DNA of 57,644 bases from Mesotaenium endlicherianum (lineage: Eukaryota; Streptophyta; Zygnematophyceae; Zygnematales; Mesotaeniaceae): positions 209,051-266,694 of the forward strand of contig WELA01010798.1 in NCBI GenBank assembly GCA_009602735.1, read 5' to 3'. Position 1 is the stretch's first letter. Each line of letters starts with the position of its first letter. The notes under the pieces were generated by a model. The model was not told the DNA's origin, did no database searches, and was given only the letters and a program-made list of their open reading frames with translations. The position numbers and the translations under genes are program-made. Below are positions 47,926 through 57,644 of the stretch, in pieces.

Positions 47926-48407
47926 TGTAACGATCCGCCACGTGGCCGGATGCGACGCGTGCGACACGTCGCCGAAATGCGACGGAAGTGTTGGTTTAAA
48001 TGTGTATAACCACAATTGGCGCGCAATCAAAGTACCTTGAGTTACTTTTCCGTATGTACCGTTACCTTGGTATCGGAGCGCGAACATACGCAACCGTGTC
48101 CAGGAAAACAGGCTTCAAATCCCAATGAGCACAAGGGTGCTCAGGGTCGGTGAGAGACTGGTCGATAGTATGACCGTATGGCAATCTTCGGATCGTATCC
48201 TGAAACAACGTCACTCGCGCCGCCGCGGCCTAAGTGCCGGGGACGTGCACACTTGTAGGTGGGAGGAGTGTAACGATCTGCCACATGGCCGGATGCGGCG
48301 CGTGTGACACGTAGTCGAGATGCGACGAGTGTCTATTTGAATGTGTATAACCACAATTGGCGAGAGATCAAGGAACCTCGAGTTATTTTTTTGTTCGTAT
48401 CGTTACA
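47926..48407 (+). mobile_element. TRIM (miniature LTR retrotransposon), 482 bp
   Basis: LTRs of 141 bp (47926-48066) and 139 bp (48269-48407) both run TGTAACGATC...CGTTAC(C/A). GCAGA at 47921-47925 repeats at 48408-48412, a 5-bp target duplication. The primer site TGGTATCGGAGC is at 48068-48079, one base after the left LTR. The purine tract GTAGGTGGGAGGAG (48255-48268) abuts the right LTR. The 202 bp interior codes for nothing. This is the textbook TRIM layout. It lies 127 bp beyond the 4.7 kb element. Confidence 0.93.
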
Positions 48408-48412
48408 GCAGA

Positions 48413-49267
48413 ACCTGGACCAAAGGAAGGCAATCACCATGCTTATGCCACACCACTACAGACCGAGGCTGCTCGCGCTTTGGAAATGCAATAACGGGAC
48501 GCTCAACAACGTCAATCTCAAGCACTAATGGAAGCGCACGTACCACTACACTAATTTTGCTTGATGCACCAATTAATCACGTTGCTGTTTTTTTAGAATT
48601 ACTCTAAAACATAGTTATGCAATTCGGATTCGCCGTCCACGTGGGAGCGGATTTGCCGCGCGTATGAAACGTGAGAGTCGAAACTGCACGTCGGAATACG
48701 TCGGAATACGTGACTGTCGATAGTTTAAATTGGATGTGGGTTTCTCAGCATGTGTAAACGTGCAGAATCAATTGCATTCATATATTCTCTTAGTAGTTTG
48801 TACAAAGAGTTGGCCTTGTTTTTGAACGCCGAACTCGATAGCAATACCTAGCATATGTACATGGAATAACTTTACTGTTCAATGGCAAGTGCAATGGCAC
48901 GTACCCAAGAGTTCACACTAGATAGACGATGGGACCAATATTGGTTCCAAAGTCAAAAATGTGCCCATAACTAGCCTATCTTTTACAGGGGCAAACATTA
49001 AAAAAAAATATTACCTCTAGAATTGTTATAACCTGAACCTCGAAAAATTTGGTAAAAGAAAATCCCACATCTTCCGTGGGGGTTATGCATATTTCTCAGC
49101 CATGAAAAGAGCAAATGAAGCTTCGATTTTTGCCTTCACAATTGCATGTTTCCTCCTCCGAGTTCTTGCTTTTTGCAGGATTAGCAGCCATGGCTGTTAT
49201 TGCTTCTTCGTCCACAAGTCTTGTCATAGGCGCAGGAACTAAAATACTAACGCCTAGCAAAATATAG
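48413..49267 (+). other. Intergenic with one LTR scrap
   Basis: Only the LTR fragment at 48799-48916 is recognisable. The rest shows no coding signature. Confidence 0.5.
48799..48916 (-). repeat. Family A LTR fragment
   Basis: It matches the 4330-4450 part of the left-edge LTR (GCATATGTACATGGAAT and TTTACTGTTCAA) in the same orientation. Both ends are missing. Confidence 0.8.
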
Positions 49268-50174
49268 GCTGCAACGTGGGCACGGCAAGAGTTTGAAGAG
49301 CATTTTAAGGAGTTCTTTTTGGTAGGAGAGATGCACAAAAATGAAGATACTAAGTTGAAGACATATATTAGGTATGATAAGGAGTACAAGACCTGGGTTC
49401 GCAAGCAGATTCTAGAGTACGTGCCCTCTGTGCTTGAATTCTGTTGGTTCTGCCTTTATGAGAGAGTTGTGAGGGTAGATGCCTCTGCACAGCAAACTTC
49501 ACAAAAACCTGCTCCTAGGACCTTCCAAGTCATCCCGCTTACAAAAACTACATCGAATCTAATTGACACACCTGCACCACAAGATCCTCCAGAAGTAGAG
49601 GTGTCAGACACTGACATGAAATCAGACACGGACCTATTACCTATAGAGTTAAGGAGAAAGAGGGAAAGACCTGCAGAGCAGAAAGATCCAGATATGACTG
49701 TGCCTGTGAAGAGATATGTGAGAAGAAAGAGAGCGGCCTTAGCAAAGGAGAGTGCTAAGGGCATGGCTAATGAGGGCTACAAGAAGAAGAAGGGAAGATT
49801 GCCAAAATCTGAGGATGAGTACAGCTTAGATGAGGAGCTGAAGAACAAAGGAGATCCTCTGGTGCCAGCCCCTGCTGAAGAAGAGGAACAGTTTCGACCT
49901 GCCAACAGAGAACCAGAATTTTCTTGGAAGTCTGTTGAAGAAGGTGAAGTACCCTCATGGGTGCTCAAGCCTGTGAGCACTGTCACTACTGGCTTGACCA
50001 GAATCAGTACCAGGCTGTTTCACACAATGAGCTCTTTTGCATTCTATGTATACTCATCGGCATCGACTAGTAAGATAAAATGTGTGCTGAGACAAATGTA
50101 TATGCTCGATCATAAGCAAGGTGCTAGGCAATGGACTCTACTCAATACTAGTGAGCTTATCCTATGGCATAATC
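49268..50174 (+). pseudogene. piggyBac-like transposase, N-terminal part, split by a chromovirus
   Basis: The frame is open from about 49268, entering at GCTGCAACGTGG with no clear ATG before 49319. A helical acidic start (QEFEEHFKEFF) is followed by a long Lys/Glu/Pro-rich region. Near 49900 FSWKSVEEGEVPSWVL begins the domain. Near 50090-50174 it reads MYMLDHKQGARQW and TSELILWHNL, the lead-in to the piggyBac DDE domain (PF13843). The reading continues across the chromovirus at 56860 with CIAMALIPLPRYTNYW. The frame up to the insertion shows no stop, so this copy was relatively intact when hit. A related but older relic lies at 6052-7226. Confidence 0.75.
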
Positions 50175-50677
50175 TGTAGTGAAACAGATAGATAAAGTAC
50201 TTAGTAAAACAGAATACTTTATCTATTCAAGACAAGGATCTTTGAACACAAGTGGTAGCTTCTTGAAAGAGAGATGGCTTCTTGAAACTTAATATATTTC
50301 TGGATTTTGGCAAGTACAAGAGTGATTCTGGAATGTCTTTCTATGTTCTAGCTCTTGTTTATATACTTGCTACATAAGTAATTTCTAGGAAGGTGTATGT
50401 TGATGTGTTGGCACCCAACACATCCCAAAACTTGCCACCTCTTTCTAGAATAATGTACACATGTCCTTTTGACCTAAAAATGGCACATCTGACTTTTGCC
50501 ACATGGAGTTCTTCTAGGTCTTTCCTCTAACTTCGAAAATGCCTTGGAAGGTTCAAAGGACATGAACCAAGTTACTAGAGTACCTATTCACACTTGACTC
50601 CACACAATACTACTCCAAATATATTTGAAAACATTAAAATATATGCAAACTAATATATAATAACTCAAATCACTACA
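50175..50677 (-). repeat. Chromovirus 3' LTR
   Basis: 503 bp, TG...CA. The polypurine tract (GGGGGGG on the minus strand, about 50680-50687) abuts its inner edge. Confidence 0.96.
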
Positions 50678-51446
50678 TCACCCCCCCGATAGAAAAAGCG
50701 ACGTCTCGGCGCGTCAAGTCAGGTCTTACACATGTGGAGCAAACTAGTCAACAGTTTCAAGTCAGATGCCACACATGTGAAGAGGACTAGTCAAAGGCGC
50801 CAAGTCAGGTGCTACACATGTAAGGTAGACTAGGCAAGGTCGTAGGTGGTGTGACCTTATTGGCTAGCCTACTCCTTAATGATAAAGAAAATTGTACAAG
50901 TTGGCCCAGAATCTGCCACGAACTCAAAAATTCATAGCGGCCACAGAACTGCTCCAAATCTGAAAATTCGAGTGCCAGACGGACCGCGTCGGAGAACTCT
51001 ACCGGGTCACCAAATTTGAGAGCATTCTCATTTCTGGAGTGTCGTTGAGAGCTGAGAGAGTAGGCACTCCTCCAAATCTGTGCAGAAACTTCTGAAAATC
51101 ATAAGTCCTTCTATACTTCTCCAAATTCTGCAAACTAAGTCTCAAACTGGGCGCTGTAAGATGTTCTACCAGAGTCTTGAGTTTCAGAGCATTCCAAGTT
51201 CAGGGGAGGGCACAATGTCAGAAGGCATATTCTGCCCTAACAATGCCAGCAGCCTGACCCCCTTCTACTTAGAGCATCATATCTCTCTCACCAGTGCTCC
51301 AAATTGAGCAAACTTGGACTCTAAATGACCGGCTACTCATGGACTACAGCCAGGTAAATTTTCAGAATTTATTATGCAGAGACCTATTACCAGTAGCAGT
51401 TTTAGTTTTCTGTCCAGAAACTGCGAGAAGAGAAGAGTGTCTAATG

Positions 51447-54400
51447 TCAATTTTTCCTCTTTCTTGTTCTTGCAGGCTGCCTCCAAGGGGTCTTCTGCTG
51501 CTTCTTGATGGTGGCAGGCTGCCTCCCTGAAGTCTTCGGGCTTCTAGTAGAGAGACTTGGGGCTGGTCCAAGATGGGGGTTGGCGGCATGGAAGCGCTTC
51601 AACTTTCTCTGAACTTTGTCAAGGTAGTGCGCCGCCACCCAACTATTCTCCGAATCTGGATATCCTTTCCACTTGATCAAGTATTGCTGCTGTCTCCTGA
51701 AATTTCTCATAGCCACTATGTCTTCCACTTCGTACTCCAAATGATCATCCACTATTGTTGGGGCTGGTGGGGTTGTCACACGTCCTGGGAACTTGTTGTC
51801 GGGTTGCACATATGGCTTGAAGAGGGAAGCGTGGAATACGGGGTCGATGTGCATAGTCTGGGGAAGTTCTAGCTTGAAAGCAACGGGGTTGACTTGCTGG
51901 ATAATCTTGAAGGGTCCCAAATACTTGGGAGAGAACTTGCTGCCGGCAGGCCTGTTGTTCAGGGAAATGTTCTTGGATGATAGTAACACGTTGTCACCCA
52001 CTCTGTACGTAATTTCTCTTCTGGATCTGTTCGCCACTCTTGCTTGAGCATCTTGCGCGTGTTGTAGAGCTTTCTTCGCTGCTGTAAGGGCTGCTTCTAA
52101 TGTCTCCATAAAATCTGTGGCTGCAGGTACTTCATCATGGCCAGCCGTGAAGCTCAGTGGCGTGGTCGGATGGAAGCCATAGTTGAGGAAGAATGGGGAC
52201 TCTTGGGTAGAGGCCTGCGTAGTGTTGTTGTAGGCAAACTCGAGGGGGGTCAAGTACATGTCCCAGTCTTGCTCGAGGGTAGACACGTAGGCCTTTAGAG
52301 AGGTCTTTAGGGTACGATTCATACGCTCGGTTTGCCCATCTGATTGTGGGTGGTAGGCAGTAGACATATCCAGCGATGTACCCAAGTTCTTGAAGAGATT
52401 TTTCCAGAAATGGCTTGTGAATCTTGGATCTCTATCTGACACAATTCTTGATGGTAGTCCATGGAGTCGGAAGATGTTGTCAAAGATGAGTCTTGCAAGT
52501 TGTGGTGCTGTAGCCTTAGTCGTCGTGGGAATAAAATGAGCCATCTTGGTAAGTCTGTCCACCGCCGTGAGTATTGCATTATGGCCTCGAGGTGTCACGG
52601 GCAAGTCCACGATAAGGTCCATTGAGATGTCCGTCCATTGTCTTTCGGGGATTGGTAGTGGTTGGAGGAGTCCTCCCGCCTTTTGCGATGATGGCTTGAT
52701 TCTTTGGCATGTGTCACAGCTCCTGCAGTACTCCTTGACTTGCTTAGACATGCCTGGCCAACAATAAGTCCTAGCTAGAACGCCCGTGGTCCTTAGGATT
52801 CCAAAGTGTCCTCCAAGAGGGTTGTCGTGTGCTTCTCGTAGAAGCAAGAGCCGGAGGTCTAAGTCATTAGGAACACATCTCTGGCCCGTATCTTGCCTCA
52901 CCCAATAATTGCCTTCTTGCTTCTTGCATGGGTCCAAGGCTGCTTCTCCGTTCTTGTAGTAAGGGTCTCTTTCATAGGCGGCTGAAAATCGAGCTTCCAG
53001 ATCTGTCTTCAGGGATACCATCACTGCATTTAATTGCAGTCTTGAGAGGGGGTCAGCCGGGTTTGTCTTGCCGGGCTGGTACTGAATCGTGATGTTGTAT
53101 TGTTGCAAGTATCCGCTCCATCTTGCTTGTCTCCTTGAGAGATACGGCTGCGTTTGGAGGTGCTTTAACGCCTCGTGGTCCGTGGTGACCAGTACTTTGC
53201 GTCCTTCAACGTAGCAGCGCCAAACCTTCAAGGCATGTACAATCGCCAATGCCTCTCGCTCCGTGGTTGTATAATTTTGCTCGGCTGGATTTAGCTTCCT
53301 TGACTCGTAGGCGATGGGCTGCAGTCCCTTGCCTTGGTCTTGAAGCAGGATTGCTCCTATTGCATAGGAAGATGCATCGGTGATGACGTGGAAGGGCCAA
53401 TCTGGGTTTGGACTTGGGAGTGTGAGCACCGGGGATGTGGTCAATCTTCGCTTTAACTCTTGAAATGCCTCTTCCTCTTTCTCGGTCCATGTATATAGCC
53501 TGTCCTTCTTGAGTAGATCTGTCAGGGGGGCTGCTATGTGCGAGAAGCCTTGGATGAATTTTCTGTACCAATTGGCAAATCCCAAGAATGACTGGAGTTC
53601 TTTCTTGGTCGTGGGGGTTGGCCATTCCTCCACCACCGTGGTCTTCTTGGGGTCCATCTTGATGCCATCAGCAGTCACGTGGAGACCTAGGAACTCCACT
53701 TCTTGTTTGGCAAACTCGCACTTTGACTCCTTCGCAAATAGCTTGTTTTGCTTCAATACTTCAAGGACTTCTTTCAAGTGTCTCGCATGCTCTTCAAGGG
53801 TCTTGCTGTAGATAAGGATGTCATCGATGAATACCACCACAAATCTGTCCAACATGGGCTGAAATATGGTGTTCATCATAGTCATGAAAGTTGCTGGCGC
53901 GTTGGTGAGTCCAAATGGCAGGACCATGAACTCAAAATGTCCATATCTTGTCCTGAATGCCGTCTTCTCTATGTCCGGTTCTGCGATGCGAATCTGGTGG
54001 TAGCCGCTCCGTAAGTCAATCTTCGTGAAGTACTTGGCTCCAACCAGCCGGTCCATGAGCTCATCCATGCGCGGCAGCGGGTATCGATTCTTGATGGTGA
54101 TCTTGTTGAGGGCGCGATAGTCCACACACATCCTCAAGGTACCATCTTTCTTCTTGACAAATAGCACCGGGGCTCCAAATGGCGACTTGCTAGGTCGAAT
54201 GAAGCCATGCTCCAGTAGCTCCTTGATTTGCTTCTTGACTTCGTCTAGCTCCGTGTATGACATTTTGAACGTAGGCCGAGAGATGGGCTTGCTTCCGGGC
54301 TCCAACTCTATCTTGTGGTCTACGAATCTTTTGGGGGGTAGGCCCTTGGGCAATTCCGGGGAGAACACTTCTTTGTAGTCCTCTAAGACTTCTTGTATCT

Positions 54401-55112
54401 CCTTGGGAACGGGGCTGCCTTCTTGACTCTCGATGTCTTTCTTGATGTCTTTTGGCGTGATCAAGGCCAAAAGAAGCTCGTGTCCCTTCCTCACAAGTCT
54501 CTTGAGTTGGAGGGCGGACAATAGTATCTCGTGTGCCGGCTTCTGGATGTCTTGGGTCTGGATATTCTGGATTGCGCGCAAAATACAGATTCTTGAAGTG
54601 ATGTCATTCTTGATCTTGATAGTACCGGTCCTCCAATCAACTTGGGGGTTGTGCTTGGTCAACCAAGGCGTCCCTAGGATGACGTCGTACTTGCCCAATT
54701 GCATGGGGGAGAACACTACTCTATCCTTGAAGGACTTGATAGAGAGTGCCAAGGGGTACGTCTTCTTGGAAGGGGTAGTATAGGAGAATCCATCGGGCAT
54801 CATAATCTCCTCGTCGTGGTCAAGAGTTCGCATAGTAATACCGTGCTTGGTGGCAAAATCTGCAGCAATGAAGTTGCCTTGAGCTCCGCTATCCACCAAG
54901 ATGTGGACCTTCTCTCCTCCAAGGTAACCTCTCAAACTCATTGGGGCTGGAACGTCGTCTTCAACGGGGGTCTCCACCTCACTTGGCGTGTTGCCTTCTC
55001 GTGAAGTGGGTCTTGGGGTGGTAGGCTCCTGGCCTACCGGCGCTGTCCGTTTTTTGACAACTTTTTGGGGCATGAAAGTGCACGATGGCCCTTTTCCTTG
55101 CAATAAAAGCAT
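51447..55112 (-). CDS. pol: Chromovirus pol polyprotein (PR-RT-RH-IN-chromodomain)
   Basis: 1221 codons when counted from an internal Met at 55112, though it is probably expressed by a -1 shift from gag at 55049-55055. Approximate residues: protease VDSGA at 73-77; reverse transcriptase [10 protein letters not shown] near 330, [12 protein letters not shown] near 398 and catalytic FIDD at 428-431; RNase H TDAS at 579-582 and TTDH near 644; integrase zinc site H763, H770, C800, C803; integrase DDE core beginning WTDISMDL near 827, VSDRDPRF near 892 and E930 in SDGQTE; chromodomain [15 protein letters not shown] near 1140. The chromodomain defines chromoviruses and is thought to guide insertion into modified chromatin. 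A basic Gln/Arg/Lys-rich tail follows. Confidence 0.97.
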   Translation of the reverse strand: MLLLQGKGPSCTFMPQKVVKKRTAPVGQEPTTPRPTSREGNTPSEVETPVEDDVPAPMSLRGYLGGEKVHILVDSGAQGNFIAADFATKHGITMRTLDHDEEIMMPDGFSYTTPSKKTYPLALSIKSFKDRVVFSPMQLGKYDVILGTPWLTKHNPQVDWRTGTIKIKNDITSRICILRAIQNIQTQDIQKPAHEILLSALQLKRLVRKGHELLLALITPKDIKKDIESQEGSPVPKEIQEVLEDYKEVFSPELPKGLPPKRFVDHKIELEPGSKPISRPTFKMSYTELDEVKKQIKELLEHGFIRPSKSPFGAPVLFVKKKDGTLRMCVDYRALNKITIKNRYPLPRMDELMDRLVGAKYFTKIDLRSGYHQIRIAEPDIEKTAFRTRYGHFEFMVLPFGLTNAPATFMTMMNTIFQPMLDRFVVVFIDDILIYSKTLEEHARHLKEVLEVLKQNKLFAKESKCEFAKQEVEFLGLHVTADGIKMDPKKTTVVEEWPTPTTKKELQSFLGFANWYRKFIQGFSHIAAPLTDLLKKDRLYTWTEKEEEAFQELKRRLTTSPVLTLPSPNPDWPFHVITDASSYAIGAILLQDQGKGLQPIAYESRKLNPAEQNYTTTEREALAIVHALKVWRCYVEGRKVLVTTDHEALKHLQTQPYLSRRQARWSGYLQQYNITIQYQPGKTNPADPLSRLQLNAVMVSLKTDLEARFSAAYERDPYYKNGEAALDPCKKQEGNYWVRQDTGQRCVPNDLDLRLLLLREAHDNPLGGHFGILRTTGVLARTYCWPGMSKQVKEYCRSCDTCQRIKPSSQKAGGLLQPLPIPERQWTDISMDLIVDLPVTPRGHNAILTAVDRLTKMAHFIPTTTKATAPQLARLIFDNIFRLHGLPSRIVSDRDPRFTSHFWKNLFKNLGTSLDMSTAYHPQSDGQTERMNRTLKTSLKAYVSTLEQDWDMYLTPLEFAYNNTTQASTQESPFFLNYGFHPTTPLSFTAGHDEVPAATDFMETLEAALTAAKKALQHAQDAQARVANRSRREITYRVGDNVLLSSKNISLNNRPAGSKFSPKYLGPFKIIQQVNPVAFKLELPQTMHIDPVFHASLFKPYVQPDNKFPGRVTTPPAPTIVDDHLEYEVEDIVAMRNFRRQQQYLIKWKGYPDSENSWVAAHYLDKVQRKLKRFHAANPHLGPAPSLSTRSPKTSGRQPATIKKQQKTPWRQPARTRKRKN
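55020..55055 (-). promoter_or_regulatory. -1 programmed frameshift signal: A AAA AAC plus hairpin
   Basis: In the gag frame the minus strand reads TCA AAA AAC GGA, so the slippery heptamer A AAA AAC (55055-55049) is in register. Ten bases later GGTAGGC (55038-55032), loop CAGGA, and GCCTACC (55026-55020) form a perfect 7-bp stem. The gag stop TAG (55036-55034) lies inside this stem. A -1 slip leads directly into pol [11 protein letters not shown]. Confidence 0.82.
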
Positions 55113-56314
55113 AGTCCAGCCGTCATGAGAGCTTCTTTTTCAGCCGGGGAGAGTCTTGCTTTCACTCCTTGCTGGTTTCTTGCATCATAAGTGTCATTGG
55201 AGGGTCTTCCACTCTTCCGGGCAGCCGCGGGGTCCCTTTTAATAACTCCGATTTCCATGGGTGTGGGTCCAGATTCGGATGTGGAAGGGGCTGCGTACAC
55301 CCGCGTCGTCGGTACCCGTGAAGATGAAGGCACGGAGTGCTTGAAATCCAAGGTATCCACCTTTTGGGCCACTTCAATGATCTTTGAGAAGTCCGTCAAG
55401 TCGCGTAACTCCACTTCCTTTGCCACCTTGGGTTTGAGGCCAAAGATGTAGCGGTCAATCTTCTCCTCGAGAGACATGTTGGGGATCTCAAGAGTGAGGG
55501 CGTGAAATCTGGATGTATACTCTTGAACGGACGTCGTTTGCTTGAGATGGTGGAGCTTTCCTCGGGCAATCTTCTCCGCATTGATGGGCATGAATTGCTT
55601 CTTGAGGGCCTCACGAAAATCTGCCCATCTTGCATATGATGGTGGGGGCTCTTGGCCGAGCATGGGGTGCGCCATAGCTTGATATATAGCCGCTTGATAG
55701 TTACGCCACCATGATGTTGCTGCTCCTCTAAGTAAGGTAACGGCAAAGGGAACGTAGTCCTCCTCGGGTACTTCAAGGAATGCGAGGTACGTCTCCACTT
55801 GGTAGAGCCATAAATTCAGGTTGGCACCTTTCCCGGGGTTGAAAGTGTCGGGTTTGCCGGGCTTGATGAGTTTCCTTGCTCTCGTTGGCTCTTGTGGAGG
55901 CGCTTGAGCCGGGGCTGGATTTTGAGCATTGCTCGCAATAGGGGCAACCATGGCAGCCATAGCTTCTCTTGACGCTTGCACGGTTGCTTCATAGGTGGCC
56001 AAGCCCACTTGGTTGTGGACGGTCATTAGGAAGGCTGCCCACTCATTTGCGGGAACTCCTTGTGGTGGGGTCAACTTTGCTATAGCGGCTGCCACGGGAT
56101 TTGACGGTGCTCCTCCTTGTGGTGCTTCTTGTTGTTGGAGATTTCCTTGAGTAGGCTCTCCCATCGACGCTGGAGGAGGGTGTGCTCCTCCTTGTGGTGC
56201 TTCTTGTTGTTGCAGATTTTCTTGAGTGGGCTCTCCCATCGGCGCTGGAGGAGGGTGTCTTGGAGAGGAAGGGCTTCCTTCGAAAGCTTGCTGTTGGTCT
56301 TGAGGATCGGCCAT
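55034..56314 (-). CDS. gag: Chromovirus gag polyprotein
   Basis: 426 codons. The N-terminal ~85 residues are Pro/Gln-rich and include a near-exact tandem duplication of about 25 residues (MGEPTQ(E/G)[12 protein letters not shown]). The capsid domain follows: [68 protein letters not shown] nucleocapsid knuckle, [14 protein letters not shown], lies just before the stop. Gag packages element RNA into particles. Its end overlaps the pol frame by about 79 bp. Confidence 0.96.
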   Translation of the reverse strand: MADPQDQQQAFEGSPSSPRHPPPAPMGEPTQENLQQQEAPQGGAHPPPASMGEPTQGNLQQQEAPQGGAPSNPVAAAIAKLTPPQGVPANEWAAFLMTVHNQVGLATYEATVQASREAMAAMVAPIASNAQNPAPAQAPPQEPTRARKLIKPGKPDTFNPGKGANLNLWLYQVETYLAFLEVPEEDYVPFAVTLLRGAATSWWRNYQAAIYQAMAHPMLGQEPPPSYARWADFREALKKQFMPINAEKIARGKLHHLKQTTSVQEYTSRFHALTLEIPNMSLEEKIDRYIFGLKPKVAKEVELRDLTDFSKIIEVAQKVDTLDFKHSVPSSSRVPTTRVYAAPSTSESGPTPMEIGVIKRDPAAARKSGRPSNDTYDARNQQGVKARLSPAEKEALMTAGLCFYCKEKGHRALSCPKKLSKNGQRR

Positions 56315-56338
56315 CTTCTTGTGCTACCAAAGTGCCTA

Positions 56339-56350
56339 GCTCCGATACCA
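56339..56350 (-). promoter_or_regulatory. Chromovirus primer-binding site
   Basis: The minus strand reads TGGTATCGGAGC one base inside the 5' LTR, the same 12-mer as in three other families here. Confidence 0.88.
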
Positions 56351-56351
56351 C

Positions 56352-56854
56352 TGTAGTGAAACAGATAGATAAAGTACTTAGTAAAACAGAATACTTTATC
56401 TATTCAAGACAAGGATCTTTGAACACAAGTGGTAGCTTCTTGAAAGAGAGATGGCTTCTTGAAAGTTAATATATTTCTGGATTTTGGCAAGTACAAGAGT
56501 GATTCTGGAATGTCTTTCTATGTTCTAGCTCTTGTTTATATACTTGCTACATAAGTAATTTCTAGGAAGGTGTATGTTGATGTGTTGGCACCCAACACAT
56601 CCCAAAACTTGCCACCTCTTTCTAGAATAATGTACACATGTCCTTTTGACCTAAAAATGGCACATTTGACTTTTGCCACATGGAGTTCTTCTAGGTCTTT
56701 CCTCTAACTTCGAAAATGCCTTGGAAGGTTCAAAGGACATGAACCAAGTTACTAGAGTACCTATTCACACTTGACTCCACACAATACTACTCCAAATATA
56801 TTTGAAAACATTAAAATATATGCGAACTAATATATAATAACTCAAATCACTACA
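56352..56854 (-). repeat. Chromovirus 5' LTR
   Basis: 503 bp, TG...CA, followed by target duplication TAATC. It should carry the promoter for the minus-strand transcript. Confidence 0.96.
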
Positions 56855-56859
56855 TAATC

Positions 56860-56958
56860 TCTGTATTGCTATGGCCCTCATTCCGTTGCCAAGGTACACG
56901 AATTACTGGAGGAGTGACAATTTTGGTCCTGTAAAATTTCCTGCATTTCGAGAATATA
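56860..56958 (+). pseudogene. piggyBac-like transposase, continuation after the chromovirus
   Basis: Directly after the TAATC duplication the frame reads CIAMALIPLPRYTNYW then RSDNFGPVKFPAFREY, the next piece of the same domain. It is cut off at 56959 by a family A LTR, just before the expected MSR motif. The catalytic region is therefore absent from this window. Confidence 0.75.
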
Positions 56959-57644
56959 TGTAATGAATCAGTATATTAGTAGATATAATATTCATTTAAA
57001 TATAATAGTTAATTCAGTTCAGCCTGCTGAACTTTAGTTAGTAGTCAGTCTGCTGAACTTTAGTTAATAATCAGTCTGCTGGACTTTACATAATTATCAG
57101 TTTAATGACTCGGCCAAAAGCAGCAGGCTGAAGTCAACTTAAGTCAGCTTGCTGACACATTCTTTGACAGCCAGCTGACTTCCGTGCTCGGTAGCAGCGA
57201 ACTGCCTTGATATGCATCTAAGTACCACATGCTAGATGAATGGCCAGATGACATCCCCATGATGGATGGCTATTCGGGATGATGGGAGATGGCGGTGGAT
57301 TTGGTTAACCGAGGTCCTACCAACGTGGTTAACTCCCGGGTAGGCGGTGCCATCGCACTGACCGTTGAACAGTAAACTCATTCCATGTACATATGCTAGG
57401 CATTGCTCTCGAGTTCGGCATTCGGAAACGAGGCCAACTCTCTTGTACAGCTTACTGAGAGAGCTCTGAATCCAAGGCGAGAAGCCATTGATACGCACTG
57501 TCTTCTAACCTTGCTTATGTATGAGTTTACTGATTTGCATCATTAATGCTAGTTCACTCGCATTTGGCTTACGAGTATTATTCCCTGCTAGTGTATTGTC
57601 CTTTGCCGTTTAACTAGTTAACGGAAATACCATAAAGATTACTT
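56959..57644 (+). repeat. Family A LTR, plus orientation, running off the right edge
   Basis: It begins TGTAATGAATCAGTATATTA and matches the left-edge LTR (4791-4074) for about 686 bp in inverse orientation. Whether it is solo or the 5' LTR of another element cannot be seen. Confidence 0.92.

Larger units (their letters stand above)
50175..56854 (-). mobile_element. Complete Ty3/gypsy chromovirus, 6680 bp, TSD TAATC
   Basis: It is bounded by 503 bp LTRs at 50175-50677 and 56352-56854, both TGTAGTGAAACAG...CACTACA. I saw only three substitutions between them while reading, so insertion is recent. TAATC at 50170-50174 and 56855-56859 is the 5-bp target duplication. On the minus strand: primer site, gag, -1 frameshift signal, a single 1221-codon pol with PR, RT, RNase H, integrase and chromodomain, then polypurine tract. 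No disabling change is visible in gag or pol, so it may be autonomous. It interrupts a piggyBac-like transposase gene. Confidence 0.97.

Noticed and set aside
1..57644. CRISPR arrays, operons or prokaryotic defence systems
   Set aside because: Introns, LTR elements and host gene families show a eukaryotic nuclear sequence, and no regular spaced repeats were found.

Overview
This is a eukaryotic nuclear window. It has spliced genes with GT-AG introns, LTR retrotransposons, and DNA-transposon relics. The host genes point to the green lineage: a plant-type Enhancer-of-zeste, a plant-type TRM5, an ankyrin plus arginine-rich tandem CCCH protein, and an MSI4/FVE-like WD40 relic. The mix of compact genes and heavy repeat load would fit a streptophyte alga such as Chara or an early land plant. 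The species is inference; nothing here proves it. A 361-base assembly gap lies at 21711-22071.

Layout. 1-9.2 kb is a transposon graveyard: the 5' part of a Ty3/gypsy element (minus strand, running off the left edge), a gag relic, a piggyBac-like relic with its catalytic core missing, and a DUF659/hAT transposase relic cut by an LTR fragment. 10.1-12.7 kb holds a decayed MSI4/FVE-like gene (plus). 12.7-18.5 kb is gene-poor, with an LTR fragment and a duplicated ~120 bp segment. 18.56-33.5 kb is the genic core: Enhancer of zeste (minus, about 15 exons), then divergently TRM5 tRNA-m1G37 methyltransferase (plus, 9 exons), then convergently a two-exon RR-TZF/ankyrin gene (minus).

35.0-57.6 kb is again mobile DNA. 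It contains a 3.2 kb non-coding LTR element, a 1.8 kb hAT-like non-autonomous element, a divergent LTR, a solo LTR with a TATAG target duplication, a 4.7 kb non-coding LTR element and a 482 bp TRIM. A piggyBac-like transposase gene follows, split by a complete 6.7 kb chromovirus (TSD TAATC, near-identical 503 bp LTRs) and truncated by a further LTR at the right edge.

The most rewarding observations are these. The chromovirus has a readable -1 frameshift signal: A AAA AAC followed by a 7-bp hairpin that contains the gag stop. Four unrelated LTR families share a non-canonical primer-binding site, TGGTATCGGAGC. The TRIM and the hAT-like element have clear ends. Chromatin genes of the E(z) and RbAp48 type sit near each other, the latter visibly decayed. 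I did not find a clearly novel multi-gene system.
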